A DNA stretch of 9,603 nucleotides from Novosphingobium sp. (GCA_027490345.1 JAIXYF010000472.1:1-9603), one strand, 5' to 3'. Counted from the first letter of the stretch, positions 1 to 6,675 are shown. A program made the numbers and translations. Notes: generated by a model from the sequence alone, not told the origin.

Positions 1-1693
1 CTTTGCCCTTGGCAGCCTCATCCTCGATCATGCGCAGCGCCGAAAGGCCGGCCGAAGAGGCTGTGCGCACGAGGCCCGAGCCATCGCAGTGCGGGCAGGC
101 GCGGGTCGTCGCTTCGAGCACACCGGTGCGCAGGCGCTGGCGGCTCATTTCCATGAGGCCAAAGCCCGAGATACGGCCGACCTGGATGCGCGCGCGGTCG
201 TTGCGCAGCGCGTCCTTCATCGCCTTCTCGACCTTGCGGACGTTGGAGCCGTACTCCATGTCGATGAAATCGATCACGACGAGCCCGGCCATGTCGCGCA
301 GGCGCAGCTGGCGGGCGATTTCGCGCGCGGCTTCGAGGTTGGTGCTCACCGCCGTCGCCTCGATCCCGTGTTCCTTGGTGGAGCGGCCCGAGTTGATGTC
401 GATCGAGACCAGCGCCTCGGTCGGGTTGATCACGAGGTAGCCGCCGCTCTTGAGCTGGACGACCGGATCATACATCGCCGTCAGCTGGTCTTCGGCGCCA
501 TAGCGCTGGAACAGCGGCACCGGATCGGCATACTGGCGCACCCGCTTGCCGTGGCTGGGCATCAGCAGCTTCATGAAGTCCTTGGCAGCACGATAGCCGT
601 GCTCGCCCTCGACCACCACTTCCTCGATATCGCGATTGTAGATGTCGCGGATCGCGCGCTTGATCAGGTCGCTGTCCGAATGGATCAGCGCAGGCGCGGA
701 AGAGCGCAGCGTGCGTTCGCGGATCTCGTCCCAAAGGCGGGCGAGGTAGTCGAAGTCGCGCTTGATCTCGGGCTTGGTGCGCTGCAGGCCGGCGGTGCGC
801 ACGATGCAGCTCATCGTGCGGGGCAGTTCCAGCTCGGCCATGATCGACTTGAGGCGCTTGCGGTCTGCGGCAGAGTTGATCTTGCGGCTGATTCCGCCGC
901 CATGGCTCGAATTGGGCATCAGCACGCAGTAGCGGCCAGCGAGGCTGAGGTAGGTGGTCAGGGCAGCGCCCTTGTTGCCGCGCTCTTCCTTGACGACCTG
1001 GACGAGCAGCACCTGGCGACGCTGGATCACATCCTGGATCTTGTAGCGGCGGCGCAGCGCCATGCGGCGGGCGCGCAGATCATCGGCCTCACGCGCCTGT
1101 GCGCGGGGGGCACGCTGGCGGCGGGGGCGGCGCGATCGGCCACCGCCGTCCTCGCTGCCTTCTTCGCCGCCGTCTTCGCCGTCTTCGCGCGCATTGTCCT
1201 CGGCGTCATCGGACGAATCGTTGTCCTCGAAGCCGTTTTCGACAACGCCGCCTTCGATCGTGGCAACTTCGTCCTTCTCCGAGGTATCGACTTCGGTGAC
1301 ACCTTCATCGCCATCGTAATCGTAGCGGTCGTCGCCGCCTTCCTCGTCATCAAGGTCGCCGTGCTCGGCCTCGTCGGCAGCGCGCAGGGCGGCTTCCTCT
1401 TCGGCGTGAGCGGCTTCTTCTGCCAGCAGGGCCTCGCGGTCCTCCTTGGGGATCATGTAGTAATCGGGATGAATCTCGCTGAAGGCGAGGAATCCGTGGC
1501 GATTACCGCCGAAATCGACGAACGCCGCCTGCAGCGACGGTTCGACACGGGTTACCTTGGCGAGGTAGATATTGCCTTTGATCTGCTTGTGATCGGCAGA
1601 TTCAAAATCGAATTCTTCAATCCGGTTGCCATTGAGCACCGCCACCCGGGTTTCTTCCTGGTGGCGCGCATCGATCAGCATGCGCGTGGTCAT
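1..1693 (-). CDS. rne: Ribonuclease E, N-terminal catalytic part (3' end outside the window)
   Basis: Endoribonuclease that starts mRNA decay and processes rRNA and tRNA precursors; in related bacteria it scaffolds the RNA degradosome at the membrane. The 564 codons present read MTTRMLIDARHQEETRVAVL at the N-terminus. The S1 RNA-binding domain begins near residue 35 (GNIYLAKVTRVEPSLQAAFV) and is split by a roughly 120-residue insert (about 84-205) that is first strongly Asp/Glu-rich and then Arg-rich; such inserts are known in alphaproteobacterial RNase E. The 5'-phosphate sensor VRTAG is at R299-T300. The Mg-binding aspartates are D432 (VSIDINSGR) and D475 (VIDFIDM), spaced exactly as D303 and D346 of the E. 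coli enzyme. The Zn-link motif CPHCDGSG starts at C533. A GGAG Shine-Dalgarno 8 bases before the ATG supports the start. The gene diverges from the amidase gene. The degradosome-binding C-terminus is not visible, so RNase G cannot be excluded on length, but the insert favours RNase E. Confidence 0.95.
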   Translation of the reverse strand, partial: MTTRMLIDARHQEETRVAVLNGNRIEEFDFESADHKQIKGNIYLAKVTRVEPSLQAAFVDFGGNRHGFLAFSEIHPDYYMIPKEDREALLAEEAAHAEEEAALRAADEAEHGDLDDEEGGDDRYDYDGDEGVTEVDTSEKDEVATIEGGVVENGFEDNDSSDDAEDNAREDGEDGGEEGSEDGGGRSRRPRRQRAPRAQAREADDLRARRMALRRRYKIQDVIQRRQVLLVQVVKEERGNKGAALTTYLSLAGRYCVLMPNSSHGGGISRKINSAADRKRLKSIMAELELPRTMSCIVRTAGLQRTKPEIKRDFDYLARLWDEIRERTLRSSAPALIHSDSDLIKRAIRDIYNRDIEEVVVEGEHGYRAAKDFMKLLMPSHGKRVRQYADPVPLFQRYGAEDQLTAMYDPVVQLKSGGYLVINPTEALVSIDINSGRSTKEHGIEATAVSTNLEAAREIARQLRLRDMAGLVVIDFIDMEYGSNVRKVEKAMKDALRNDRARIQVGRISGFGLMEMSRQRLRTGVLEATTRACPHCDGSGLVRTASSAGLSALRMIEDEAAKGK

Positions 1694-1700
1694 TATAAAG

Positions 1701-1704
1701 TCTC
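1701..1704 (-). promoter_or_regulatory. Shine-Dalgarno of rne
   Basis: On the minus strand GGAG lies 8 bases before the ATG at 1693-1691, with an A/T-rich spacer (ACTTTATA). It fixes the rne start and leaves the initiation site itself unstructured, just downstream of the GC-rich leader hairpin. Confidence 0.75.
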
Positions 1705-1707
1705 CAG

Positions 1708-1746
1708 CCGCGCCGCCACGGGGGTGAACCCGGGTTCCGGGCGCGG
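1708..1746 (-). promoter_or_regulatory. GC-rich leader hairpin upstream of rne
   Basis: In the minus-strand transcript CCGCGCC (from 1714-1708 and its partner 1746-1740) forms a 7-bp stem with GGCGCGG. It encloses a 12-bp perfect palindrome, GAACCCGGGTTC (1726-1737). The structure ends 3 bases before the Shine-Dalgarno. In E. coli, RNase E controls its own mRNA through hairpins in the rne leader; a comparable role here is inference from position alone. The rne transcription start is unknown, so it is not certain that the whole stem is transcribed. Confidence 0.35.
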
Positions 1747-1942
1747 TTCAATGTGAAAGCGCGAGCGGCGTGCAGACCGTGCCCGGGCGCAGATTGCATC
1801 TGGACCAGAACGGGGGCGGGGCCTCTCGCGAATGCGGATTTGCCGGTTTGCAGCGCGGGAAGGGACGCCTGCGCGTGCCCCTGGCGCTTGCCGCCCGGCG
1901 GCGGTTCTTGCGTGTCTGCCCAAATGGTATTCCGCGAAATGA

Positions 1943-1962
1943 TCCGTGGCAATTGGCACGGA
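1943..1962. promoter_or_regulatory. Imperfect 20-bp palindrome, candidate protein-binding site
   Basis: TCCGTGGCAATTGGCACGGA is symmetric at 18 of 20 positions; only the G/G pair at 1949/1956 breaks it. The centre is CAATTG. It lies about 250 bases upstream of the rne start and 400 upstream of the amidase start. The dyad size suits a dimeric regulator, but the motif matches no operator I know and occurs once here. Confidence 0.25.
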
Positions 1963-2358
1963 CCGATGCCCGCCAAGCCCGCGCAGGCCCCAATGGGGCT
2001 CCTCGGCTCGAACGGTGCACGGATTTGCATCAAGACATCAACCTCTGGCGCGGGAAGGGGCAGGGCAGGGCCCGCCCAATCTCGCTCTTGCTCTGAAAAA
2101 GGTATGTATATCCGATTCTTGGCTGCCTTACCCAATTTGCCGGGAGCGGGAATATCCGCCGGGGCAAAAGCAGGTAAAACAAGGCCGAGGCCGATACGGA
2201 CCCTTTCCAGCACGACACTGCTAGCACCGGATTTGCCAAGCAGCAATTAAAACCATGACGGGAAGGTTGCGGGCGCGTGTCTGGATATTCCGCCGCCCCG
2301 GCACTGTGCACATTTGTTGCTGGACCTGCCGCTGGCGGGCATTGCATAGCGCTCCGCT

Positions 2359-3234
2359 ATGAAAGGGCGTGTTCTGATTGCGGCGGCACTGGCGGTGCCC
2401 CTTGCTGCGGCGCTGGCCGGTGCGATCCTTTATGCCCGTGCGCTGGCGGCGCCCGCCCCGGCTCCGGCCAATGTGGTGCGCATCGTGCTGCCAACGGCGG
2501 CGGCGCAGATCGGCCTGCCGCGCATCGAAGGCCCGGCCGATGCCAGCCGTCCGCTGGTGGTGATCGATGCCGGGCACGGCGGGCACGATCCGGGCGCCAG
2601 CGGGCAGCATGGCGAAAAGGAAAAGGCGATCACGCTCGCACTCGCGCAGGCGCTGCGCGATGATCTGCTGGCCGAAGGACGGGTGCGCGTGGCGCTGACC
2701 CGCAGCGCCGACCGGTTCCTGGCGCTGGAGGAGCGATCCGGCATCGCGCGGCGGCTGCGGGCCGATCTGTTCGTCTCGATCCATGCCGATGCCACAGAAT
2801 CGCCCGATGCGGTGGGCGCTACGGTCTATACGCTGTCCGATCGCGGCTCGGATGCGCTGGCCGATGCGGTGGCGCGCCGGGAAAACCGTGCCGACAGCGT
2901 GAACGGCGTGGCGCTGGAGGACAAATCGGATGCGGTTTCCGCAATCCTCGTCAACCTTTCGCAGCGCGAGATGCGCGAGCGCTCGAAGCGTTTTGCGCAG
3001 CTGGTCGTGCGCGAAGGGGAAGGCGCCATGCGGTTTCACACCGATCCGGCGCGCGAGGCGGCGTTCGTCGTGCTCAAATCGCTCGATCTGCCTTCGGCGC
3101 TGATTGAGGCTGGCTATATCAGCAGCCCGGAGGATGCCCGGTCGCTGGGCAATCCGGCGTGGCGCAAGGGTTTTGCCGCGGCGGTCGCCTCGGCCATCGA
3201 GATCTATCTGGCGCGGACCAGCGCGGTGCCCTGA
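2359..3234 (+). CDS. N-acetylmuramoyl-L-alanine amidase (Amidase_3 family)
   Basis: Zinc hydrolase of the AmiA/B/C type that cuts the amide bond between N-acetylmuramic acid and the stem peptide during septum splitting and wall turnover. The 291-residue product starts with an N-terminal signal or anchor (about 4-22, hydrophobic after MKGR) and an Ala/Pro linker to about 40. The catalytic domain runs from about residue 66 to 288. It shows VVIDAGHGGHDPGA (Zn ligand H73), the EK motif with Zn ligand E88, FVSIHADA (Zn ligand H142), and LPSALIEAGYISS with catalytic E250. There is no AMIN domain, so it is shorter than E. coli AmiC. An in-frame TAG at 2347-2349 rules out a longer upstream start. No Shine-Dalgarno precedes the ATG, so initiation may be weak or leaderless. 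It lies directly upstream of the PBP1A gene, a pairing I recall from other alphaproteobacteria. The family is certain; the paralogue name (amiC) is not. Confidence 0.93.
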   Translation: MKGRVLIAAALAVPLAAALAGAILYARALAAPAPAPANVVRIVLPTAAAQIGLPRIEGPADASRPLVVIDAGHGGHDPGASGQHGEKEKAITLALAQALRDDLLAEGRVRVALTRSADRFLALEERSGIARRLRADLFVSIHADATESPDAVGATVYTLSDRGSDALADAVARRENRADSVNGVALEDKSDAVSAILVNLSQREMRERSKRFAQLVVREGEGAMRFHTDPAREAAFVVLKSLDLPSALIEAGYISSPEDARSLGNPAWRKGFAAAVASAIEIYLARTSAVP

Positions 3235-3236
3235 AA

Positions 3237-3275
3237 CAGTCGGTGCCAGCAGTCGGTGCCAGCAGTCGGCGCCAG
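3237..3275. repeat. Three tandem 13-bp repeats after the amidase gene
   Basis: CAGTCGGTGCCAG is repeated head to tail at 3237-3249, 3250-3262 and 3263-3275; the third copy differs by one base (GGCGCC for GGTGCC). The array begins two bases after the amidase stop codon. The near-identity of the copies suggests a recent slippage expansion. Confidence 0.85.
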
Positions 3276-3290
3276 CAGCCCACGCTGCTG
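3273..3290. other. Hairpin between the amidase and PBP1A genes
   Basis: CAGCAGC (3273-3279) and GCTGCTG (3284-3290) form a perfect 7-bp stem with a 4-base CCAC loop. It overlaps the end of the last 13-bp repeat. No T-run follows, so it is not a canonical intrinsic terminator; it could stabilise an mRNA end or be neutral. Confidence 0.4.
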
Positions 3291-3309
3291 ACCACTGGCA
3301 ATCAGGCAG

Positions 3310-3328
3310 GGGGCCATGCTAAGGCCCC
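3310..3328 (+). promoter_or_regulatory. GC hairpin overlapping the PBP1A ribosome-binding site
   Basis: GGGGCC (3310-3315) pairs with GGCCCC (3323-3328) around a 7-base loop, ATGCTAA. The only Shine-Dalgarno-like string before the PBP1A gene, AAGG at 3321-3324, sits at the loop/3'-arm boundary, 10 bases before the ATG. Folding would partly hide it. Regulation through this fold is inference. Confidence 0.3.
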
Positions 3329-3334
3329 GCGCAG

Positions 3335-5875
3335 ATGGTTGACGATCCTGGACTTCCCGATCCCGATGGCACTTCGGTGCGGTGGCGCATCCGGCGCGAT
3401 GCAGCGGGGCTGTTTGCCCGGCTGCGCGATGTGTGGCGCAGCAGGCCTTGGGTGCGACGCGCTGCTTATGCGCTGGGCGCGGTGCTGCTGCTCTATGGCC
3501 TTGTCTGGGTCACGGTGATCCGCACGTTGCCCTCGGCCGACAAACTGCTGACCTATCAGCCGCCGCTGCCAACCATGGTGCGCGGCAACGACGGGGAAAT
3601 CGTATCGAGCTATGCGCGCGAGCGGCGGGTGCAACTGCGCTACGTCGATTTCCCCGATGCCCTGATCAAGGCGTTTCTTGCGGCTGAGGACAAGTCGTTC
3701 TTTAGCCATGGCGGGGTGGACTTCACCGGTCTGGCCGGGGCGGCGGTGGATTACACGGTCAAGCTCGGCTCGGGCGAACGAGCGCGGGGCGGCTCCACCA
3801 TTACCCAGCAGGTGGCCAAGAACATCTTGATCGGAAACGAATATTCGGTTGCGCGCAAGCTCAAGGAAATGATCCTGGCGGGGCGCATCGAATCCGTGCT
3901 CAACAAGCAGCAGATTCTCGAACTCTATTTGAACGAAATTCCGCTGGGGCGGCAAAGCTTTGGCGTTCAGGCGGCGGCCCGCGCGTATTTCGATAAGGAC
4001 GTGGGTGATCTGGCGCTGCATGAAGTGGCGTTCCTGGCGATTCTGCCCAAGGCGCCGGAAACCTATGGCCGCGCGAAATATGCCGAGCGCGCGCTGGAGC
4101 GGCGCAGCTATGTGCTGGATCAGATGGTCAAGAACGGCTGGGCGAGCGCTGCACAGGCGGCCGCAGCCAAGGCGCAGCCGCTGGGCCTCGTGCCGCGCCG
4201 GGCCGACAATTACACGGCCGATGCGGGCTATTTTCTCGAAGAAGTGCGCCGCCAACTGATCGAGAAATTTGGCGAAAACGCCGATAACGGGCCGAGCAGC
4301 GTCTATGCGGGCGGCCTGTGGGTGCGCACCTCGCTCGATACCGAACTGCAGACCGGGACGCAGAATGCGCTGCGCACGGGGCTGCTGCGCTATAGCGCGG
4401 GGCGTGCGTGGAACGGTCCCATTGCCCGGATCGATCCTGCGGGGAACTGGCAGACCGAACTCATCACCAGCAATCTGGCGATCCGCTATCAGGATTGGCG
4501 GATTGGCGTGGTGCTCTCGCGGCGCGGCAATGATGGGCGCATCGGTTTCAGCGATGGCAGCACTGGCCCGCTCTGGGCGATGCCGCAGGCGATGAAGCCG
4601 GGCGACGTCATTGCCGCGGCGCCATCAGGTGGCGGCCAAAACAGGGGCTGGGCTGTGCGCGTGATCCCCGAAGTTTCGGGCGGCATGGTGGTGGAAGATC
4701 CGCAAAGTGGTCGTGTGCTGGCGATGCAGGGCGGGTTCGACGCGCGCCTCGGCTCGTTCAACCGCGCCACGCAGGCGGTGCGCCAGCCCGGCTCCACGAT
4801 CAAGCCGTTCGTCTATGCCACCGGGCTCGACAACGGACTGACCCCGGCCTCGATGGTGCTGGATGGCACGTTCTGCGTCTATCAGGGCGCGGCGCTGGGC
4901 CAGAAGTGCTTCCGCAATTTCGGCGGTGAGGGCGGTTCGGGCAGCCACACCATGCGCTGGGGGCTGGAGCAATCACGCAACCTCATGACCGTGCGCATCG
5001 CCAACGATACTGGCATGGACAAGGTGGTGAAGTCTATCAAGGCGGTCGGGATCGGCGATTACAAACCCTATCTCTCGATGGCGCTGGGCGCGGGCGATAC
5101 CACTGCGGCAAAGATGGCCAATGCCTATGCTGCGCTGGCCAATCACGGGCGGCAGCACGAACAGACGCTGGTCGATTATGTCCAGAACCGTGATGGCAAG
5201 GTGATCTGGAAGGCCGACAAGCGGACTTGCCCCGGGTGCAGCATGGCGCAGTGGGACGGCAAGCCGATGCCGCGCGTGAAGCCTGCCGGCAAGCAGGTGA
5301 TGGATGCGCGCACCGCCTATCAGGTGGTGCACATGCTGGAGGGTGTGGTGGTGCGCGGCACGGCGCTGACGCTGGCCGATCTGAAGCTGCCGCTGTTCGG
5401 CAAGACCGGCACGACCTCCGGCCCGACCAATGTGTGGTTTGCCGGCGGCTCGCCCGATATCGTGACCGCGATCTATCTGGGCTATGATCAGCCGCGCAGC
5501 CTTGGCGGCTATGCGCAAGGCGGGCGGATCGCAGCGCCGATCTTCAAGGATTTCGTGCTGCAGACGCGCAAACGCTGGAGCGATACGCCGTTCACCGCGC
5601 CCGAGGGCATTCGGATGGTCAAGATCGACCGGGTGAGCGGGCGGCAGGTGTTCGGCGGGGTGCCGCAGGACGACCAGCGCAAGGCTTCGGTCATCTGGGA
5701 AGCCTTCAAGCCCAACAGCGAGCCGACCCGCACCTTCCGGCCCGAGGACCAGACGCTGAAGGACGCTGTGCTGGAGGCGATCCGCAAGGCGCGCGCGGCC
5801 AAGGGCGAAGCGCCCGGCGAGGATGTGCCGGTGGAAGAAGGTGACTTTGTCGAGGACAAGGGCGGGATCTACTGA
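3335..5875 (+). CDS. mrcA: Penicillin-binding protein 1A, bifunctional transglycosylase/transpeptidase
   Basis: Class A PBP that polymerises lipid II into glycan strands and crosslinks the stem peptides on the periplasmic face of the inner membrane. The 846 residues comprise a short cytoplasmic Arg-rich tail (1-43), one membrane segment (about 44-62), a glycosyltransferase family 51 domain (about 80-250), a linker/OB-like region (about 325-440) and a transpeptidase domain (about 448-745). The transglycosylase shows AAEDKSFFSHGGVD with catalytic E118 and RGGSTITQQVAKN at 151-163. The transpeptidase carries SxxK at S487-K490 (PGSTIKPF), SxN at S547-N549 (SRN) and KTG at 690-692 (KTGTTSG). Length and motif order are normal. 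Two cysteine pairs (C514/C525 and C632/C635, CPGC) lie in the periplasmic part and could form disulfides. The C-terminal tail from about 795 is charged. The amidase gene ends 100 bases upstream. mrcA is preferred to mrcB because of the OB-like insert and the neighbours. Confidence 0.95.
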   Translation: MVDDPGLPDPDGTSVRWRIRRDAAGLFARLRDVWRSRPWVRRAAYALGAVLLLYGLVWVTVIRTLPSADKLLTYQPPLPTMVRGNDGEIVSSYARERRVQLRYVDFPDALIKAFLAAEDKSFFSHGGVDFTGLAGAAVDYTVKLGSGERARGGSTITQQVAKNILIGNEYSVARKLKEMILAGRIESVLNKQQILELYLNEIPLGRQSFGVQAAARAYFDKDVGDLALHEVAFLAILPKAPETYGRAKYAERALERRSYVLDQMVKNGWASAAQAAAAKAQPLGLVPRRADNYTADAGYFLEEVRRQLIEKFGENADNGPSSVYAGGLWVRTSLDTELQTGTQNALRTGLLRYSAGRAWNGPIARIDPAGNWQTELITSNLAIRYQDWRIGVVLSRRGNDGRIGFSDGSTGPLWAMPQAMKPGDVIAAAPSGGGQNRGWAVRVIPEVSGGMVVEDPQSGRVLAMQGGFDARLGSFNRATQAVRQPGSTIKPFVYATGLDNGLTPASMVLDGTFCVYQGAALGQKCFRNFGGEGGSGSHTMRWGLEQSRNLMTVRIANDTGMDKVVKSIKAVGIGDYKPYLSMALGAGDTTAAKMANAYAALANHGRQHEQTLVDYVQNRDGKVIWKADKRTCPGCSMAQWDGKPMPRVKPAGKQVMDARTAYQVVHMLEGVVVRGTALTLADLKLPLFGKTGTTSGPTNVWFAGGSPDIVTAIYLGYDQPRSLGGYAQGGRIAAPIFKDFVLQTRKRWSDTPFTAPEGIRMVKIDRVSGRQVFGGVPQDDQRKASVIWEAFKPNSEPTRTFRPEDQTLKDAVLEAIRKARAAKGEAPGEDVPVEEGDFVEDKGGIY

Positions 5876-5891
5876 GGATTGCCCGAGCGCA

Positions 5892-5949
5892 CGAAAAATG
5901 GGGACAGTCCCTGTTTTTCACGCCCTATTTTTCGCAGGGACTGTCCCTG
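5892..5949. repeat. REP-like pair of inverted palindromes
   Basis: The unit GGGACAGTCCCTG (5901-5913) recurs as its exact reverse complement CAGGGACTGTCCC (5935-5947), separated by 21 bases. Each copy is also a palindrome itself (GGGAC-A-GTCCC; CAGGGAC-T-GTCCCTG). In addition CGAAAAAT (5892-5899) has its reverse complement ATTTTTCG at 5927-5934, so the two pairings interleave. Short paired palindromes in intergenic DNA are typical of REP/BIME elements, often mobilised by IS200-like Y1 (RAYT) transposases; GGGGACAGTCCC-type palindromes of this kind are familiar to me from proteobacterial genomes. No transposase is present here. Calling it REP-like is inference until other genomic copies are counted. 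Confidence 0.5.
5893..5919 (+). terminator. Possible intrinsic terminator after the PBP1A gene
   Basis: Eighteen bases after the PBP1A stop, an A-run, a GGGGA/TCCC core and a T-run (5914-5918) form a continuous stem around a CAG loop, with two G-T pairs. The A-tract/hairpin/T-tract pattern is that of a bidirectional intrinsic terminator. The GC core is short, and the same bases are part of a larger palindromic element, so termination is only one reading. Confidence 0.4.
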
Positions 5950-6006
5950 TTGTCCTGCACCATTTGCCGGTTCCCGCTCCGCCCGCTTGCTGGTAGACTG
6001 CGCGAC

Positions 6007-6549
6007 ATGAACAAGTTTGTCCTCGCCGCTGCTGCGGCCACCGCCCTTATCCTCCCTGCCGCGGCCCAGGCCGAATTGGCACAAGGCGCTGCGGCGCCTG
6101 ATTTCACCACGATGGGTGCGCTCGCGGGCAAGCCGATCAAGGTGAACCTCAAGGCGCTGCTGGCGAAGGGGCCGGTCGTGCTCTATTTCTACCCTAAGGC
6201 GTTCACCCAGGGCTGCACCCTTGAAGCCCACGCCTTTGCCGAAGCGACCCCCGCATTAGCGGCGGCGGGCGCGACCGTCATCGGCATGTCGAACGACAGC
6301 CTGCCCACGCTGCAGAAGTTTTCGAGCGAGGAATGCCGCGACAAGTTCACGGTTGCGGCGGCCACGAAGGACGTGATCAAGGCCTATGACGTGGCCCTGA
6401 AGGTGGCCGGGCTCCCGGTCGGGCTGACCAAGCGCACCAGCTATGTCATTTCGAAGACGGGCAAGATCACTATGGTCCACTCCGACATGGACTACCGCGA
6501 CCACGTCAAGCTGACGCTGGAAGCGGTGCAGAAGCTCAAGAAGGGCTGA
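6007..6549 (+). CDS. Exported peroxiredoxin, PrxQ/BCP type
   Basis: Thiol peroxidase that reduces H2O2 and organic hydroperoxides, probably in the periplasm. The 180-residue product starts with a clear signal peptide (MNKFVLAAAAATALILPAAA, cleavage likely after AQA at residue 22). The thioredoxin-fold core follows. FYPKAFTQGCT at 61-71 fits the PxxxTxxC active site, with peroxidatic C70. R143 (TKRTSYVIS) is in the place of the family's conserved Arg. The resolving Cys five residues after the peroxidatic one in E. coli BCP is replaced here by H75; the only other Cys is C110 (SSEECRDKF), at a distance resembling the alpha-3 resolving Cys of some PrxQ proteins. The ATG at 6007 is chosen because it starts the signal peptide; a TTG at 5950 lies in the repeat element. 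The Shine-Dalgarno is weak (GGTAG). The gene is flanked by non-coding DNA of 131 and 126 bases, so it may be transcribed alone. Confidence 0.88.
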   Translation: MNKFVLAAAAATALILPAAAQAELAQGAAAPDFTTMGALAGKPIKVNLKALLAKGPVVLYFYPKAFTQGCTLEAHAFAEATPALAAAGATVIGMSNDSLPTLQKFSSEECRDKFTVAAATKDVIKAYDVALKVAGLPVGLTKRTSYVISKTGKITMVHSDMDYRDHVKLTLEAVQKLKKG

Positions 6550-6583
6550 GTAGCTTAAGAGGGCCTGAGAAGCTCAAGAACAG
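6532..6583. repeat. Degenerate 19-bp tandem repeat over the peroxiredoxin stop
   Basis: AAGCTCAAGAAGGGCTGAG (6532-6550) is followed by TAGCTTAAGAGGGCCTGAG (6551-6569), identical at 15 of 19 positions, then by a partial third copy whose first 11 bases match copy one (6570-6580). The first copy codes for the end of the protein and its TGA stop; the others lie after it. Confidence 0.65.
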
Positions 6584-6590
6584 TTGTGCG

Positions 6591-6644
6591 GGCGCGCGGC
6601 GCTTTCACCCCCTCTTTACAAGGCGCGCCGCTTCGCTAAGCGGC
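6591..6644 (+). other. Two overlapping hairpins in the prfB upstream region
   Basis: GCCGCTT (6627-6633) and AAGCGGC (6638-6644) form a perfect 7-bp stem with a CGCT loop. Separately, GGCGCGC (6591-6597) can pair with GCGCGCC (6623-6629) around a 25-base loop. The two share bases 6627-6629, so they exclude each other. No T-run follows either. I see no good -35/-10 pair here; the A/T-richest string is CTTTACAAG at 6614-6622. Confidence 0.3.
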
Positions 6645-6660
6645 TGGGCTCCTGCAATCT

Positions 6661-6664
6661 GGAG
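6661..6664 (+). promoter_or_regulatory. Shine-Dalgarno of prfB
   Basis: GGAG lies 11 bases before the ATG at 6676. It overlaps the in-frame GTG at 6664, which therefore cannot use it, so it decides in favour of ATG 6676. Confidence 0.6.
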
Positions 6665-6675
6665 TGATACCCGCC

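Larger units (their letters stand above)
1694..2358. other. Divergent rne / amidase intergenic region
   Basis: These 665 bases separate two divergent genes and must hold both promoters. No frame on either strand gives a recognisable protein; the open frames across it are low-complexity reading of GC-rich DNA. Visible structures are the rne leader hairpin (1708-1746), an imperfect palindrome at 1943-1962, and GGAATATCC (2149-2157) with its reverse complement GGATATTCC (2283-2291), both followed by GCC. The A/T-richest part is around 2090-2120 (minus strand GGATATACATACC) and 2240-2255, where promoter -10 elements would be expected. I could not find a -35/-10 pair with good spacing on either strand. 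The long distance to rne suggests a long leader or an unannotated small RNA, but nothing proves either. Confidence 0.6.

Noticed and set aside
89..1756. 555-codon open frame antisense to rne
   Set aside because: It mirrors the rne frame in GC-rich DNA, has no recognisable domain, and rne itself is secure through its catalytic motifs.
1954..1970. Sigma-54-like promoter TTGGCACGGACCGATGC
   Set aside because: The GG and GC elements are 11 rather than 10 bases apart, a spacing sigma-54 does not tolerate, and the -12 half is poor.
2100..2135. Minus-strand rne promoter with TATACA as -10 and TTGGGT as -35
   Set aside because: The spacer is 19 bases and the -35 is poor; it is no better than chance in an A/T-richer stretch.
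1617..2250. Open frames on both strands in the rne-amidase spacer
   Set aside because: The products are low-complexity, Arg/Pro/Ala-rich, without family features, and one overlaps the rne start.
3273..3290. Terminator after the amidase gene
   Set aside because: The hairpin is good but no T-run follows.
5950..6006. TTG start extending the peroxiredoxin by 19 residues
   Set aside because: It starts inside the palindromic repeat and would place residues before an otherwise perfect signal peptide.
6664..6675. GTG start four codons upstream in prfB
   Set aside because: It overlaps the Shine-Dalgarno, and the ATG gives the N-terminus usual for RF2 in this group.
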